A stretch of DNA of 64,000 nt from Ensifer adhaerens (GCA_900215285.1 OCMG01000001.1:62001-126000); one strand, 5' to 3'; counted from the stretch's first letter, positions 6,988 to 16,106 are shown. Program-made: numbers and translations. The notes: generated by a model not told the origin, from the letters alone.

Positions 6988-8738
6988 CGGGGAGCATCCG
7001 CAAGTCGCACCGCCAGCACGAGGGAGAGCTCCGCATCCAGGCTCGGCGGAACACGCCTCCGGAGCAGACCGAGGCGATCCGCGGCGTGATCCACGATGAG
7101 ATGTCGCGCCAGCACGTCGTCTACTACGCTCGCCTGCCGTACTTGCCGCTCGGCGTGCTCGACGAGAGCGGCCGGCCGTGGGTGACCATTCTCTGCAACC
7201 CCGAGACGACCGCGCCCTCGACCGAGCTCCTGGTCGTGCGGGCTCGGGTGAACCCGGACGATCCATTCGTGCGCGCGGTGTGCTCGCCAATGCCCGGCGC
7301 GCGACTCTTCGCGGGCGTCGCGATCGATTTCACGACGCGCTCGCGCGTTAAGCTCTCGGGTTCGGTGGACGCGGCGACGTTCGATGGACGTTCACTCAGG
7401 CTCGCGCTGCGCGCGAACGAGCACATGGGGAATTGCCCCAAGTACATCACGGTGAGGGACCTTCGCCCGAAGGCTCGGACGCCGAGCACCACCCCGCTCG
7501 GCACGGAGCTCTCGTCCGCGGCGCGAGACATTCTCCGGCGAGCGAGCACCATCTTCATCGCCACGCGACATACCGACAGCGATCCCTCCGAATCCGACAT
7601 GGGGCTGAACCATCGCGGCGGACCGAAGGGGTTCCTCCGCTCCTTCGACGACGAGAACGGGACGCATCTCGTTATGCCCGACTACTCGGGTAATCGCTTT
7701 TATCAGTCGCTAGGCAACGTCGAGACCGATCCGGTGATGGGCGTCGCGATACCCGACTTCACCACTGGCGCGATGCTCCACGTGACCGGGCGTGCGCGCA
7801 ATCTCTTCGATGAAGATGCATCGCGCATTATGCCGGGCGCGACGCTGATCACACTGATCACGATCGACGAGGCGCTGCTTACTACGGGTGCGCTCGACCT
7901 CGAGATCGTCGGTGACGAGCAGCTCTCGCCCTACAACCCGAAACCGAGGATCCTCGCGAGCGAGACTCCGAGCGACCGATATCCGCTCGCCATGAAGGCC
8001 ACGCTCGTCGACGTGATCGAAGAGTCGACGCTCGTCTCGACGTTCACGTTCGCGCTCCCGCGGGAGGCCGAGCTCGTCCCCGGTGGCCACGCCATCTTCG
8101 ACTTCGGAAGCCGGTTCGATCGTTCGTACCAGCACATGAACAACTTCGACCCACAGTCGCTGAACGATGACTACGTGCGGACGTATACGGTGTCGAGGGT
8201 ATCGCCTGATCGCCGACAGATCTCGATCACGGTCAAGAAGGCCGGAGTCGTCTCGTCGTACTTGCACTCGCTAGCGAATCATCGCGTTCCACCGATCGAG
8301 ATCGATCTCCTGGGATTCGGTGGAGCGTTCACGTGTCTCGATGAAGGTCGCGTGCTTCCGCACATGCTCTGGGTGGCCGGCGGCGTCGGGATCACTCCCT
8401 TCCTCGCGATGCACCGGGCGCTGCGCGACTCCGGGCGTCCGATGCCCGAGGTCACGCTCTTCTATTCGTGCCGCGGCGACGAAATCTCGCTAATCGACGG
8501 GATGACCGACATCGAAGTACGCGTGTTCGACTCGACGGGTAAGGCGCAGAGTGCAAGTGCGGACGGGCGTCGTGTCCATCCGCGCCGGCTCCGCGCCACC
8601 GACTTCGACGATGTGCCCACGCTCGACCACGCGATCGTGTTTGTCTGCGGGCCCGATCGGTTCATGGCGGACGTCCGCGCGTGGCTTGAGCCCAAGATCG
8701 ACCCCGGCCGGCTGCGGTTCGAGAGCTTTGACTTCTAA
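6984..8738 (+). CDS. PNPOx-like / ferredoxin-reductase-type fusion oxidoreductase
   Basis: The 584-residue protein has two modules. Residues about 40-330 contain a pyridoxamine-phosphate-oxidase-like split barrel (LGVLDESGRPWVTIL, then NRFYQSLGNVETDPVMGVAI), a flavin-binding fold. Residues about 345-584 are an FNR-type reductase with the flavin motif RTYTV, the nucleotide motif GGVGITPFLAM and the C-terminal FVCGPDRFM. There is no 2Fe-2S domain at the end. Such fusions probably pass electrons from NAD(P)H to a substrate bound in the barrel. The gene overlaps the TetR stop by four bases. Its codon use, rich in GCG and CTC, looks somewhat different from the neighbours, which may signal transfer. 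The substrate is unknown. Confidence 0.8.
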   Translation: MTGSIRKSHRQHEGELRIQARRNTPPEQTEAIRGVIHDEMSRQHVVYYARLPYLPLGVLDESGRPWVTILCNPETTAPSTELLVVRARVNPDDPFVRAVCSPMPGARLFAGVAIDFTTRSRVKLSGSVDAATFDGRSLRLALRANEHMGNCPKYITVRDLRPKARTPSTTPLGTELSSAARDILRRASTIFIATRHTDSDPSESDMGLNHRGGPKGFLRSFDDENGTHLVMPDYSGNRFYQSLGNVETDPVMGVAIPDFTTGAMLHVTGRARNLFDEDASRIMPGATLITLITIDEALLTTGALDLEIVGDEQLSPYNPKPRILASETPSDRYPLAMKATLVDVIEESTLVSTFTFALPREAELVPGGHAIFDFGSRFDRSYQHMNNFDPQSLNDDYVRTYTVSRVSPDRRQISITVKKAGVVSSYLHSLANHRVPPIEIDLLGFGGAFTCLDEGRVLPHMLWVAGGVGITPFLAMHRALRDSGRPMPEVTLFYSCRGDEISLIDGMTDIEVRVFDSTGKAQSASADGRRVHPRRLRATDFDDVPTLDHAIVFVCGPDRFMADVRAWLEPKIDPGRLRFESFDF

Positions 8739-8924
8739 TGCTGATTGAAGCACGGGAAGCCATCGAGCGATACCGTGCCTTTGTCGCGCAGGGCAGGCAC
8801 TAACCTTCAATGTGGCAATTGCTCAAGAAACAGATGTATCGTAAACGGTGTTCTGCCCCCACATTGTCTGCCGCGCCCTGATCTGTGATCAAGTTTCCAT
8901 GGATGAGAGACAAGGAGTTTCTCC

Positions 8925-9313
8925 ATGGAGTCTACGTTGGAGGTTCTCACAACGCGGCGGAGTAGGCGTGAGGCGCACCGCCATTGGCCTGACGAGGTGA
9001 AGGCACGCATCGTTTCGGAGAGCTTGCGACCAGGCGTGACGGTGAATGAAGTAGCGGGGCGCTACGGACTGAAGGCCAACCACCTGTCGTCCTGGCGCAC
9101 GCTGGCGCGGCAAGGCAAGTTGGTGTTGCCAGAGCCGGAAGACGCGGTGGAGTTTGCGGCCATCGTTGTCGATACTCCAGCGCCGGAGCTAAAGACCGTC
9201 AAGGTCGCTTCCCGCGCCGAGATTGTCGTGGGTCCAGTTACGTCCGTCTTGAGGAAGGTGCTTCTGTGGCCCGCATCGCGGCTATCGCTCGCGCCCTGGC
9301 GGCTGCGACATGA
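8925..9313 (+). pseudogene. tnpA: IS66 TnpA (Orf1), frameshifted near its end
   Basis: The frame from ATG 8925 shows the IS66 Orf1 helix-turn-helix region (WPDEVKARIVSESLRPGVTV, then RYGLKANHLSSWRTLARQG) and continues to VVGPVT. There one base is missing at 9243-9244. In the restored frame the protein ends RLEEGASVARIAAIARALAA, the normal family ending, with the stop at 9313 overlapping the tnpB start by four bases (ATGA). Without correction the frame runs to 9380 with unrelated sequence. TnpA is a DNA-binding accessory protein of IS66 transposition. Confidence 0.8.
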
Positions 9314-9663
9314 TCTTTCCGTCAAACCGCGTCAGGATCATGGTGGCCACCAAACCCGTGGATTTCCGCAAGGGTCATGACGGCTTAGCCGCACTGGTGA
9401 AGAACGAGTTGCACAAGGACCCGTTCACTGGAACTGTCTTCGTGTTCCGATCACGCAAGGCGGACCGGTTGAAGCTGATCTACTGGGATGGCTCCGGGAT
9501 CGTCATGGCCTACAAGCGGCTGGAGGAGCACAGCTTCACCTGGCCCGGCATCAAGGATGGCATGATGACGCTGACCCACGCCCAGTTCGAAGCCCTGTTT
9601 GCGGGCCTCGACTGGCGGCGGGTTCATGCCATCCAGACGAGAACCCCGGAGACCATCGAATAG
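9310..9663 (+). CDS. tnpB: IS66 TnpB (Orf2)
   Basis: The intact 117-residue protein is of the IS66 Orf2 type, with the typical VATKPVDFRKGHDGLAALV, DPFTGTVFVFR and LKLIYWDGSGIVM segments and a C-terminal FEALFAGLDW. It overlaps the tnpA stop by four bases, the usual translational coupling in these elements. TnpB is required for IS66 transposition, but its biochemical role is not settled. Confidence 0.93.
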   Translation: MIFPSNRVRIMVATKPVDFRKGHDGLAALVKNELHKDPFTGTVFVFRSRKADRLKLIYWDGSGIVMAYKRLEEHSFTWPGIKDGMMTLTHAQFEALFAGLDWRRVHAIQTRTPETIE

Positions 9664-9732
9664 CTGCGGCACGATGACTCAGCACGGCAAATTCCGAAGG
9701 CAAAATCGCTTTCGATTTGGTAGCTTCCGGCC

Positions 9733-11315
9733 ATGCTTGATGCCGCAGACCTTCCCGATGATGTTGCCGCCCTGAAGGCGATGCTGATCGCGGCACAGGC
9801 ACGCGAGGCGGCCAAGGACGTCGCGATAGCGAGCAAAGACGAGCATATCGCCCGCAAGGATGAGCGGATCGAAAGGCTTGAGAAGCTGGTCGCGGCATTC
9901 AAACAGGCAGCCTTCGGACGCAAATCCGAGAAGACCGATCCTGACCAATTCGACCTGGCGCTGGAAGACCTGGAGACGGCCATGGCCGTGATCCAGGCCG
10001 AGGATGAGGCGGACAGTCCTTCAGGAAACAGGATTGCCAAGCCACGCGCGATCAATCGCGGCTCTCTTCCAAAGCATCTCCCGCGTATTGAGGAGGTGAT
10101 CGAACCGGAAAGTCTGACGTGCGGCTGTGGCGGTTGCCTGCATTGCATTGGCGAGGATGTCTCCGAGCGGCTGGACGTGATCCCGGCACAGTTCCACGTG
10201 ATCGTCACCCGCCGCCCTAAGTATGCCTGCCGTGCCTGCACTGACGGTGTCGTTCAAGCCGCAGCTCCGGCTCGCCTGATCCAGGCTGGGCTCCCGACGG
10301 AAGCGACCGTCGCCGATGTTCTCGTCTCCAAGTATGCCGATCACCTTCCGCTCTATCGGCAGGCGCAGATCATGAGCCGCCAGGGCATCGATGTCGACCG
10401 ATCAACGCTGGCCGATTGGGCCGGTCGGGCAGCCTGTGAGCTGCGGCCCGTCTTCGATGCACTGATCGCCGACCTGAAGCGCTCGACCAAGCTGTTCATG
10501 GACGAGACCCGTGCCCCAGTTCTCGATCCCGGCTCCCGGAAGACCAAGACCGGATACTTCTGGGCGCTTGCGAGAGATGATCGTCCTTGGGGTGGCGGCG
10601 CTCCGCCGGGCGTGGCCTTTACCTACGCTCCTGGTCGCGGTGGCATTCATGCCGAACGATATTGCAGGGGTTCTCGGGCATTCTGCAGGTCGATGGATAT
10701 GCCGGATACAACAGGCTGATCGCGCCTGACCGTGTCGGCCAAGGCATTGAGCTCGCCTATTGTTGGGCTCACGCTCGGCGTAAGCTGATGGAGATCACCC
10801 GCTACGGCTCAGCACCGATTGCCGAGGATGGCCTCAAGCGGATCGGCCAACTGTATCGCATCGAGGCCGAACTGCGCGGCCTTGATCCTGAAGCTCGCCT
10901 TGCAGGTCGGCAGGAACGATCAGCGCCACTCGTCGCTGGCCTGCATGACTGGCTTGTCCATCACCGCGCACGCGTTGCAACGAAGTCTCCACTCGGCGAA
11001 GCCTTGGCCTACATCGCCAAATACTGGGATGGTCTGAAGCTCTTCCTGACCGATGGGCGTATCGAGATCGACAACAACAGCGTCGAGCGGACCATCCGTC
11101 CGATAGCGCTCAATCGGAAGAACGCACTCTTTGCGGGCCACGATGCCGGAGCCGAGAACTGGGCGACTATCGCCTCGCTTATTGAGACCTGCAAGCCCAA
11201 CAGCGTCGATCCGCAGGCCTATCTGACCAACACTCTCACCGCCATCATCAACGGCCACAAGCAGGCTCAGGTGAGAGAACTGTTACCTTGGAATTTTTAT
11301 CTACAGAAACACTGA
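9733..11315 (+). pseudogene. tnpC: IS66 TnpC transposase, frameshifted
   Basis: The frame from ATG 9733 carries the IS66 transposase features: an N-terminal coiled coil (KDEHIARKDERIERLEKLV), the FGRKSEK motif, a zinc-finger region (CGCGGCLHC, then CRAC) and the catalytic region beginning FMDETRAPV. It breaks after residue about 308. One G is missing at 10658 (GAACGATA for the expected GAACGGATA). The other frame continues with LQGFSGILQVDGYAGYN, the HARRKLME motif and the DNNSVERTIRP motif, ending at 11315. The tail WNFYLQKH is slightly odd and may be altered by the lost right end. Confidence 0.85.
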
Positions 11316-11369
11316 AGTCAGTGCAGCTGGCCATTGTTCTCGGACCTGGCTACCTTCGCCTGGCGTAAA

Positions 11370-12365
11370 ATGGAAAGCGAAGGCGCTCAGTTGACTCTCC
11401 TCCGTGATACCCTCGAAAATCATCAGGTCCAGATTTACTTCGGGGCAGTCGTCCTCGGCGCTCTGGCGGCTCTCTCGATCTCCGGTACGACTGGACTTGA
11501 GATCGGCATCAATCCGACGCTGGCGTTTATGTTGTTTGTGACCTTCCTTCAGGTGCCGCTTGCCGAGCTGCGGGTGGCTTTAGCGCGCTTCCGCTTCCTT
11601 GGTGTTCTGCTGCTAACCAACTTTGTCATCATTCCTGTGTTGGTGGGAGTTCTCGTTCAGTTTCTTCCACCCGATCCGATGGTGCGGCTCGGCATATTGC
11701 TGGTCCTTCTCGCCCCATGTATCGACTATGTCGTTACATTCTCGCACCTTGGCCGCGCCGATGCCCGCCTCCTGTTGGCAGCAACACCCGCGCTCCTGAT
11801 CGTCCAGATGCTACTTTTGCCCGTCTTTCTGAGTGTTTTCCTTGGTCCCGAGGCCGGGTCTCTCATCAAGGCCGGACCATTTGTCCATGCCTTCGTCTGG
11901 CTGATCGCAATCCCGCTTGTTCTCGCCATTCTCGTACAGTTTTGGGCGGGCCGAAGTGTGGCCGGGGCACGTGCGTCGTCGGTCCTTGGACTGCTCCCGG
12001 TTCCTGCGACAGCGGTTGTACTCTTCATCGTCGTGGCGGCCGTCGTGCCGCAAATCGGCTCCGCACTCGATGCCACAGTCCGGGTCGTGCCAATTTACGT
12101 GACATACGCGGTTGTTGCGCCCTTGGCGGGGTGGGGCATGAGCAAGCTGTTCAGACTTGATGCGCCAGCGGGTCGTGCCGTCGCGTTCAGCGCCGCTACG
12201 CGAAACTCTCTGGTCGTACTGCCGCTGGCGTTCGCTGTTCCCGGCGCTGTCCCGATCCTCCCGGCGATAATCGTCACGCAGACATTGATCGAACTTCTGA
12301 GTCAGTTGGCATACATTCGCATAGCACCGAAGATTGGCTCCGATACCGCTCCGTCGAGCATCTAG
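11370..12365 (+). CDS. ACR3/bile-acid:sodium-symporter-type arsenite efflux protein
   Basis: The 331-residue protein is very hydrophobic, with about ten predicted membrane helices. It has the BASS/ACR3 fold signatures LVLLAPCIDYVVTFSHLGRAD (the cysteine in APC is the family metalloid-path residue) and AFSAATRNSLVVLPLAF near the C terminus. It is similar to proteins annotated as arsenic resistance exporters, which extrude arsenite across the inner membrane. ATG 11370 was chosen; an in-frame TTG at 11334 is less likely. It stands alone between IS66 debris on both sides, with no arsR or arsC in view, so it may have been carried or trapped by IS66 elements. Substrate specificity is inferred from family only. 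Confidence 0.7.
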   Translation: MESEGAQLTLLRDTLENHQVQIYFGAVVLGALAALSISGTTGLEIGINPTLAFMLFVTFLQVPLAELRVALARFRFLGVLLLTNFVIIPVLVGVLVQFLPPDPMVRLGILLVLLAPCIDYVVTFSHLGRADARLLLAATPALLIVQMLLLPVFLSVFLGPEAGSLIKAGPFVHAFVWLIAIPLVLAILVQFWAGRSVAGARASSVLGLLPVPATAVVLFIVVAAVVPQIGSALDATVRVVPIYVTYAVVAPLAGWGMSKLFRLDAPAGRAVAFSAATRNSLVVLPLAFAVPGAVPILPAIIVTQTLIELLSQLAYIRIAPKIGSDTAPSSI

Positions 12366-12397
12366 TTGGCCGTGGAGGTGGGACTGAAACGGCGCTT

Positions 12398-12525
12398 ACT
12401 CTGTGATCGCCTTTCCATGGATGAACAACGGGAGTTTCTCAAAACCGGCTAGATCCGACGTGAGGTTCACCGACATTGGCTGGTGAGGTCAAGGGTAACC
12501 GGTGTTCTGCGCCCACATTGTCTTC
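12398..12525. mobile_element. IS66 left-end debris, two nested fragments
   Basis: Bases about 12398-12490 match the region before and just inside tnpA of the IS66 at 8841 (CTGTGATC, TTTCCATGGATGA, GGAGTTTCTC, GTGAGG.TCACCG.CATTGGC), with decay and an early stop. At 12495 a new terminus-like sequence starts, GTAACCGGTGTTCTGCGCCC, almost the same as the 8841 left end. The two pieces show successive insertions or a deletion between copies of related IS66 elements. Confidence 0.65.
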
Positions 12526-12996
12526 AGTTCTCGATCTTTGCATCGAGGCGGATCGGCCTGCCTACCTTGGAACTGTGTAGCCGACTGCCCTATTGTGAAC
12601 GCGTTGATGGAGTGGGCCCCTGATGGGCCCTCATAGAACCAGTCGCATCGGGCACTCGCGGAACTTTGTTGCGTAGGGGTCCAGTCGATGAAGACACCGG
12701 GCAAATGGGGCAGTTAGCGGGTCGTTTTAAGAACATTGCGGAAAGTCGCGGTTGATTTTTCTTTGGGAATTATTCTGTTTGCAACAATTCAATCGTAGGG
12801 GCTTTGGTAGCTCTGGTGTTGCACGTTGGTTTCGTCATTGAGAATGAACTGGCACTGGGCCCTGTTGACAAAGTTTTGCCCCTTCTCCGTCCGGACGCTT
12901 TGCCGAAACTCCTGCCGCTGGCCCTTGACCGCCTGTGGAGTGGCAAGATTGCCCAAAATCCTGCCGCCCCGCGTTGTGTTGATATCTCCGCTAATC
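12526..12996. other. Unassigned stretch between IS66 debris and a TetR gene
   Basis: No recognisable gene was found in about 470 bases. A 71-codon frame on the minus strand (12704-12489) and frames of about 80 codons on both strands near 12800-13050 lack family resemblance and ribosome sites. A GGGCCC-containing palindromic run lies near 12617. This is probably the scar of rearrangements by the neighbouring insertion sequences. Confidence 0.35.
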
Positions 12997-13614
12997 TTAG
13001 ACAAGCCGAACTTCATTTTGCGGTGAAACGTCGGTTGTGCCCTCAAGGTTAGAGGTATCGATTACCAATCGTCCCCGGAGCTGATCGATAGCCCGCTGGA
13101 AAACCGCCGCATCGTCCAATGCCCGTGAAAGAACAATCGCTCCCTGGATCGCGAGGACCGCCTCTTCTGCGAGCATGCGCGATTGGCCAGCTTCGCGGCC
13201 TTGTCGAACAAGGGCTGACTGCAATGAGTCCACCCACCCGACGAAATAGCTTCGGATGGCTTGCGCAAAGAGGTCACGCGTGTTGGCCACTGCCAAGACG
13301 CCGACGAGGCAAACGCGTCTGCCAGATCTGAAATACTGGTCCGTCGAGGTGAGCATCGCATCGATGGCGCCACTGGCGTCGCTCTCGTTGCGCAAGGGGG
13401 AATAGACGGCATCCTCGAACCACTGGCCGATTTCGTCGAGAACAGCCCGTACCATCTCTTCCTTTCCGTTCGGGAAGAAGTGGTAGAGACTGCCCTTGCC
13501 GAGACCGGTCGCCTTGCCGATCAAGGCAAGGCTCGCGCCTTCATAGCCATGTTCGCGAAAAACTTCGGCCAACGGGGCTATGACGTCGGCTCTTTCAGCG
13601 ACCATGCGAGCCAT
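12997..13614 (-). CDS. TetR/AcrR-family regulator (LmrA/YxaF-like)
   Basis: The 205-residue protein has the TetR helix-turn-helix (LAEVFREHGYEGASLALIGK and GLGKGSLYHFFPNGKEEM) and the LmrA/YxaF-type core with RRVCLVGVLAVAN. Its DNA-binding region resembles that of the TetR at 6409. The last 25 or so residues (NLEGTTDVSPQNEVRLV) look foreign, so the 3' end may have been replaced by rearranged DNA. The gene lies 2 bases after the DUF1348 gene and is almost certainly in one operon with it, controlled by the operator at 14111-14143. Confidence 0.88.
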   Translation of the reverse strand: MARMVAERADVIAPLAEVFREHGYEGASLALIGKATGLGKGSLYHFFPNGKEEMVRAVLDEIGQWFEDAVYSPLRNESDASGAIDAMLTSTDQYFRSGRRVCLVGVLAVANTRDLFAQAIRSYFVGWVDSLQSALVRQGREAGQSRMLAEEAVLAIQGAIVLSRALDDAAVFQRAIDQLRGRLVIDTSNLEGTTDVSPQNEVRLV

Positions 13615-13616
13615 GA

Positions 13617-14081
13617 TCAGAGACCCAGGTCGCTGAGACCGGCGTGATCATCCGGCCGACGGCCAAGAGGCCAACGAAACAAACGATCGCTTTCTGAAAT
13701 CGGCATTTCATTGATGCTCGCGTGCCGGTGCGCCATCAGACCGTCCTCTGCGAATTCCCAGTTCTCGTTACCATAGGCGCGGTACCAGTGGCCGCCGTCG
13801 TCCCGATATTCATAGGCGTAGCGTACCGCGATGCGGTTATCGGTGAAAGCCCACAGCTCCTTTATCAGGCGGTATTCGTGCTCCTTGTTCCACTTGCGTG
13901 CCAGAAATGCCTGCGCCTCATCGCGATTGCTGGCGAACTCGACGCGGTTCCGCCATCGGGTGTCCAGCGTATAGGCCAGCGCAACTTTCGCCGCATCTCT
14001 GGTGTTCCAGCCGTCTTCGGCCAACCGGACCTTTTCGATGGCGCTTTCGCGGGTGAAGGGGGGGAGTGGTGGACGCGACAT
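13617..14081 (-). CDS. DUF1348 / SnoaL-like protein
   Basis: The 154-residue protein starts at ATG 14081 (ribosome site AAGGAA) and matches the DUF1348 family of NTF2-like proteins: [69 protein letters not shown], and the end [12 protein letters not shown]. These are small dimeric proteins with a deep ligand pocket and no settled function. They are often next to a TetR regulator, as here. It is the first gene of the TetR operon. Confidence 0.88.
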   Translation of the reverse strand: MSRPPLPPFTRESAIEKVRLAEDGWNTRDAAKVALAYTLDTRWRNRVEFASNRDEAQAFLARKWNKEHEYRLIKELWAFTDNRIAVRYAYEYRDDGGHWYRAYGNENWEFAEDGLMAHRHASINEMPISESDRLFRWPLGRRPDDHAGLSDLGL

Positions 14082-14110
14082 CTTCAGTTCCTTGTTGAAT
14101 TGATTAAATT

Positions 14111-14143
14111 GTACCGATCGGTAATTTATTTACCTATCGGTAC
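14111..14143. promoter_or_regulatory. TetR operator upstream of the DUF1348-TetR operon
   Basis: GTACCGATCGGTA (14111-14123) and TACCTATCGGTAC (14131-14143) form a nearly perfect inverted repeat (12 of 13 positions) around an AT-rich centre. Each half is itself close to a palindrome of the form TACCGATCGGTA. This is a classical arrangement for a TetR repressor that binds as two dimers. It lies 30 bases upstream of the DUF1348 start, where it would overlap the promoter. Confidence 0.7.
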
Positions 14144-14401
14144 AGTTTCGCATGAGCCTTTGGTTGTCAAGCGGCATTTCCGTCTGGCTGTTTGAGATCG
14201 ATTGGGAGCGGCGCGTGGTAGTCTGGCTGGCGGCCGCTACCAACCAGAGCGCGCGTTCTCACTCGGGTGTGATCACGAGGGAGGCCGTACGCAACAGGGT
14301 ATTTTCTTGAAGACGGAGTAAATCCGGTCCAAGTCCTATTACCAAAGCTGATTCCCAAATCAGCGGAAGCGCGCTTCAAAACTACCTGTTAGGAGGCGGT
14401 T
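14144..14401. other. Non-coding stretch before the IS5 remnant
   Basis: A 70-codon frame on the minus strand (14379-14167) has no recognisable family and no clear ribosome site. Bases near 14375-14400 probably belong to the left end of the IS5-type remnant that starts coding at 14402. Nothing else can be supported here. Confidence 0.3.
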
Positions 14402-14545
14402 TTGGCTCGCGGCGACCTGACAGATACGGGATGGCGGATCATTGAGGGGCTCTTGCCCACCGAACGCGGCAGGAAGTCCCGGCCCACGCACGATAATCGG
14501 CAGTATCTAAATGGCATGTTGCATGTTCTTCGGGTCGGCTACCCC
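14402..14545 (+). pseudogene. IS5-family (IS427-type) transposase, N-terminal fragment
   Basis: About 48 codons match the start of IS427-group IS5 transposases: MARGDLTDTGWRIIEGLLP, then TERGRKSRPTHDNRQYLNGM and LHVLRVG. In complete elements the next residues are C-PWRDMHERYG or similar. Here the sequence changes to unrelated codons after about 14545 and stops at 14599. The DDE catalytic domain is missing, so this is dead. The break lies 55 bases before the IS630 left end at 14602. Confidence 0.8.
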
Positions 14546-14601
14546 AACCTGTCGTGCAGCGGAGAACAGGCGTTGCTTTTTTTCCAAGTTGCGCAATAAT
14601 A

Positions 14602-15755
14602 CCAGCGCTCAATGATTAGAACTCATGTGCCCATTTGCGGTGTCCGATGGACATGATGCGCCAGGGCTGGCTTTCGAGTTTTTTCCAGGCATCGCAGCAG
14701 TGGTCGACGATATCGTCGTAGGACTTGAAGACCCGGTTTGAGAGCCAGTTCTGGCGCATGAACTGCCAGAGGTTTTCGACCGGGTTCAGCTCCGGGGATT
14801 TCGGCGGCAGCGGCAGAATGGTGATGTTGCCGGGGACGATGAGATTGTTCGACATGTACCAGCCCGCCTGATCCATGATGAGGATGGCGTGCGCGTCGTC
14901 AGCGACATGGCGCGAGATTTCGACCAGGTGCTGCGTCATCGCGTAGGTGTCGCACCATGGCATGACCAGTGCAGCCGCCTTTCCGAGCTTCGGGCAGATT
15001 GCGCCGAAGATGTAGGCCGACCTCGTGCGTTGATCGTGGGGCGCTGAAGGTCGTGTTCCCCGCCTTGCCCAGCGGCGCGTGATCTTGTTCTTCTGGCCGA
15101 TCCGAGCCTCGTCCTGGAACCAAATCTCTACTCGTTTCCCTCGGGCTGCTCCGGCGGCGATTTCTGCCACTGCGGCGGGGAAGCTTTTTTAAAATCCTCG
15201 ATGGCTTGAAGCTCTTGTGCATGATGCTTCGGCCGGGCCGTGAGCTTGCGATAGCCCATCGCATGCAGTTCGCGCCCAAGCGTCTGGCGGCTCACCGAGA
15301 TACGGTGCTCCTGCCAAAGCCATTGCACCAGATCGACGAGTCTCCAGCGCACCACTCCGTCGAGATAGGGAACGGGACCTTTCTCGACCGCCTCGATGAG
15401 CGCTTTGCGCTGCTTGTCGTTCAGCAAAGGCTCACGGCCCTTCGCCTTTCCGGTCTTCAGGCCGTCTGGGCCATGCTGATTGAAACGCTCGACCCAATCG
15501 CGGATGATCTGCAAACCGACCCCGCCCATAGAGGCGGCCTGGCTCCGAGACCCGCCTTCGTAGATCACCGACAAAGCGAGCAATCGACGTGACCAGTCCG
15601 CGTCCCGGCTCTTTCTGGCAAGCTGACGCAGGTCATCAGCCGTGTAGTCCTGACGGATATTGAGTGCCGTTCCCATGGCGAAATCTCCTTCCGCCATGTT
15701 GAATCATGATTTGTCCCAAAACGGAATCCCGTGAGTCAATTTCAGTGGGCCTTGG
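14602..15755 (-). mobile_element. Complete IS630-family element flanked by TA
   Basis: The left end (CCAGCGCTCAATGATTAGAA from 14602) and the reverse complement of the right end (CCAAGGCCCACTGAAATTGA, ending at 15755) align with about 18 matches in the first 28 positions when the TA is included. Each end is directly flanked by TA (14600-14601 and 15756-15757), the target duplicated by IS630/Tc1-mariner elements. The 1,154-bp length and two overlapping transposase frames fit the family. The element looks intact. Confidence 0.75.
14616..15676 (-). CDS. IS630-family transposase, two frames probably joined by -1 frameshifting
   Basis: Translation starts at ATG 15676 behind a strong AAGGAG site. 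The first frame has the helix-turn-helix region (GGSRSQAASMGGVGLQIIRDW, then RWRLVDLVQWL and a second HTH) and ends at 15128. The second frame carries the DDE domain: IWFQDEARIG, LIMDQAGWY and PELNPVENLW, ending at 14616. The overlap holds a T4A6G run (near 15186-15195, read on this strand). A shift of -1 on the AAA codons there gives DFKKSFPAAVAEIAAGAARG, which is the normal family sequence. Programmed frameshifting is known in this family. If it does not occur, the transposase is inactive. Confidence 0.82.
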
Positions 15756-15757
15756 TA

Positions 15758-16106
15758 TAAGGGGCGTTTGGGTTCGGCGGGTGTTGGGGGCGCTGACCGG
15801 TTGTGGCGCGCGGCCTCAGCGTCTTTACCACAATCCCTTCCTCGTGTCTTGACCTTGAGCGGAATCGAACCTGAAGCCCGTTCGCACGAACCAGCTAAGC
15901 CTTTGAGCAGGAATAGAGCGGTAAGTTAAAATGGTCATATAGGCGGAAAAGAGAAGATTTCGGACACTGCCACCAAGTACTAACCCGTTCGCGACAGACC
16001 CTTTCACCCGACGCTACCCCCGCTGGAGTTGGCATAGACTAAGGCTGATCGTATGTGCGGAGGCGGCCATAGAGCTGGCGGAGCACTTCGTCTTAGGCAA
16101 GGTGCT
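15758..16106. other. Non-coding stretch between IS630 and the sensor kinase
   Basis: No gene can be supported in these 349 bases. A 60-codon minus-strand frame (16007-15825) has no family resemblance. Bases 15853-15871 (CCTTGAGCGGAATCGAACC) recur with one mismatch at 46709-46727. Read on the minus strand the motif resembles a tRNA T-loop (GGTTCGATTCC), but no tRNA folds around it. Confidence 0.4.

Larger units (their letters stand above)
8841..11315 (+). mobile_element. Degenerate IS66-family element, right end not found
   Basis: The three-gene layout (tnpA, tnpB, tnpC, same strand) is that of IS66. A left-end sequence GTAAACGGTGTTCTGCCCCC begins at 8841. Related sequence appears again at 12495, supporting it as a terminus. 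No matching right end was found after tnpC: the transporter gene starts 55 bases beyond its stop. Two of the three genes have single-base frameshifts, so the element is unlikely to move by itself. Confidence 0.75.

Noticed and set aside
12802..13052. 82-codon plus-strand frame before the TetR gene
   Set aside because: It overlaps the TetR 3' end, has no family resemblance and sits in rearranged DNA.
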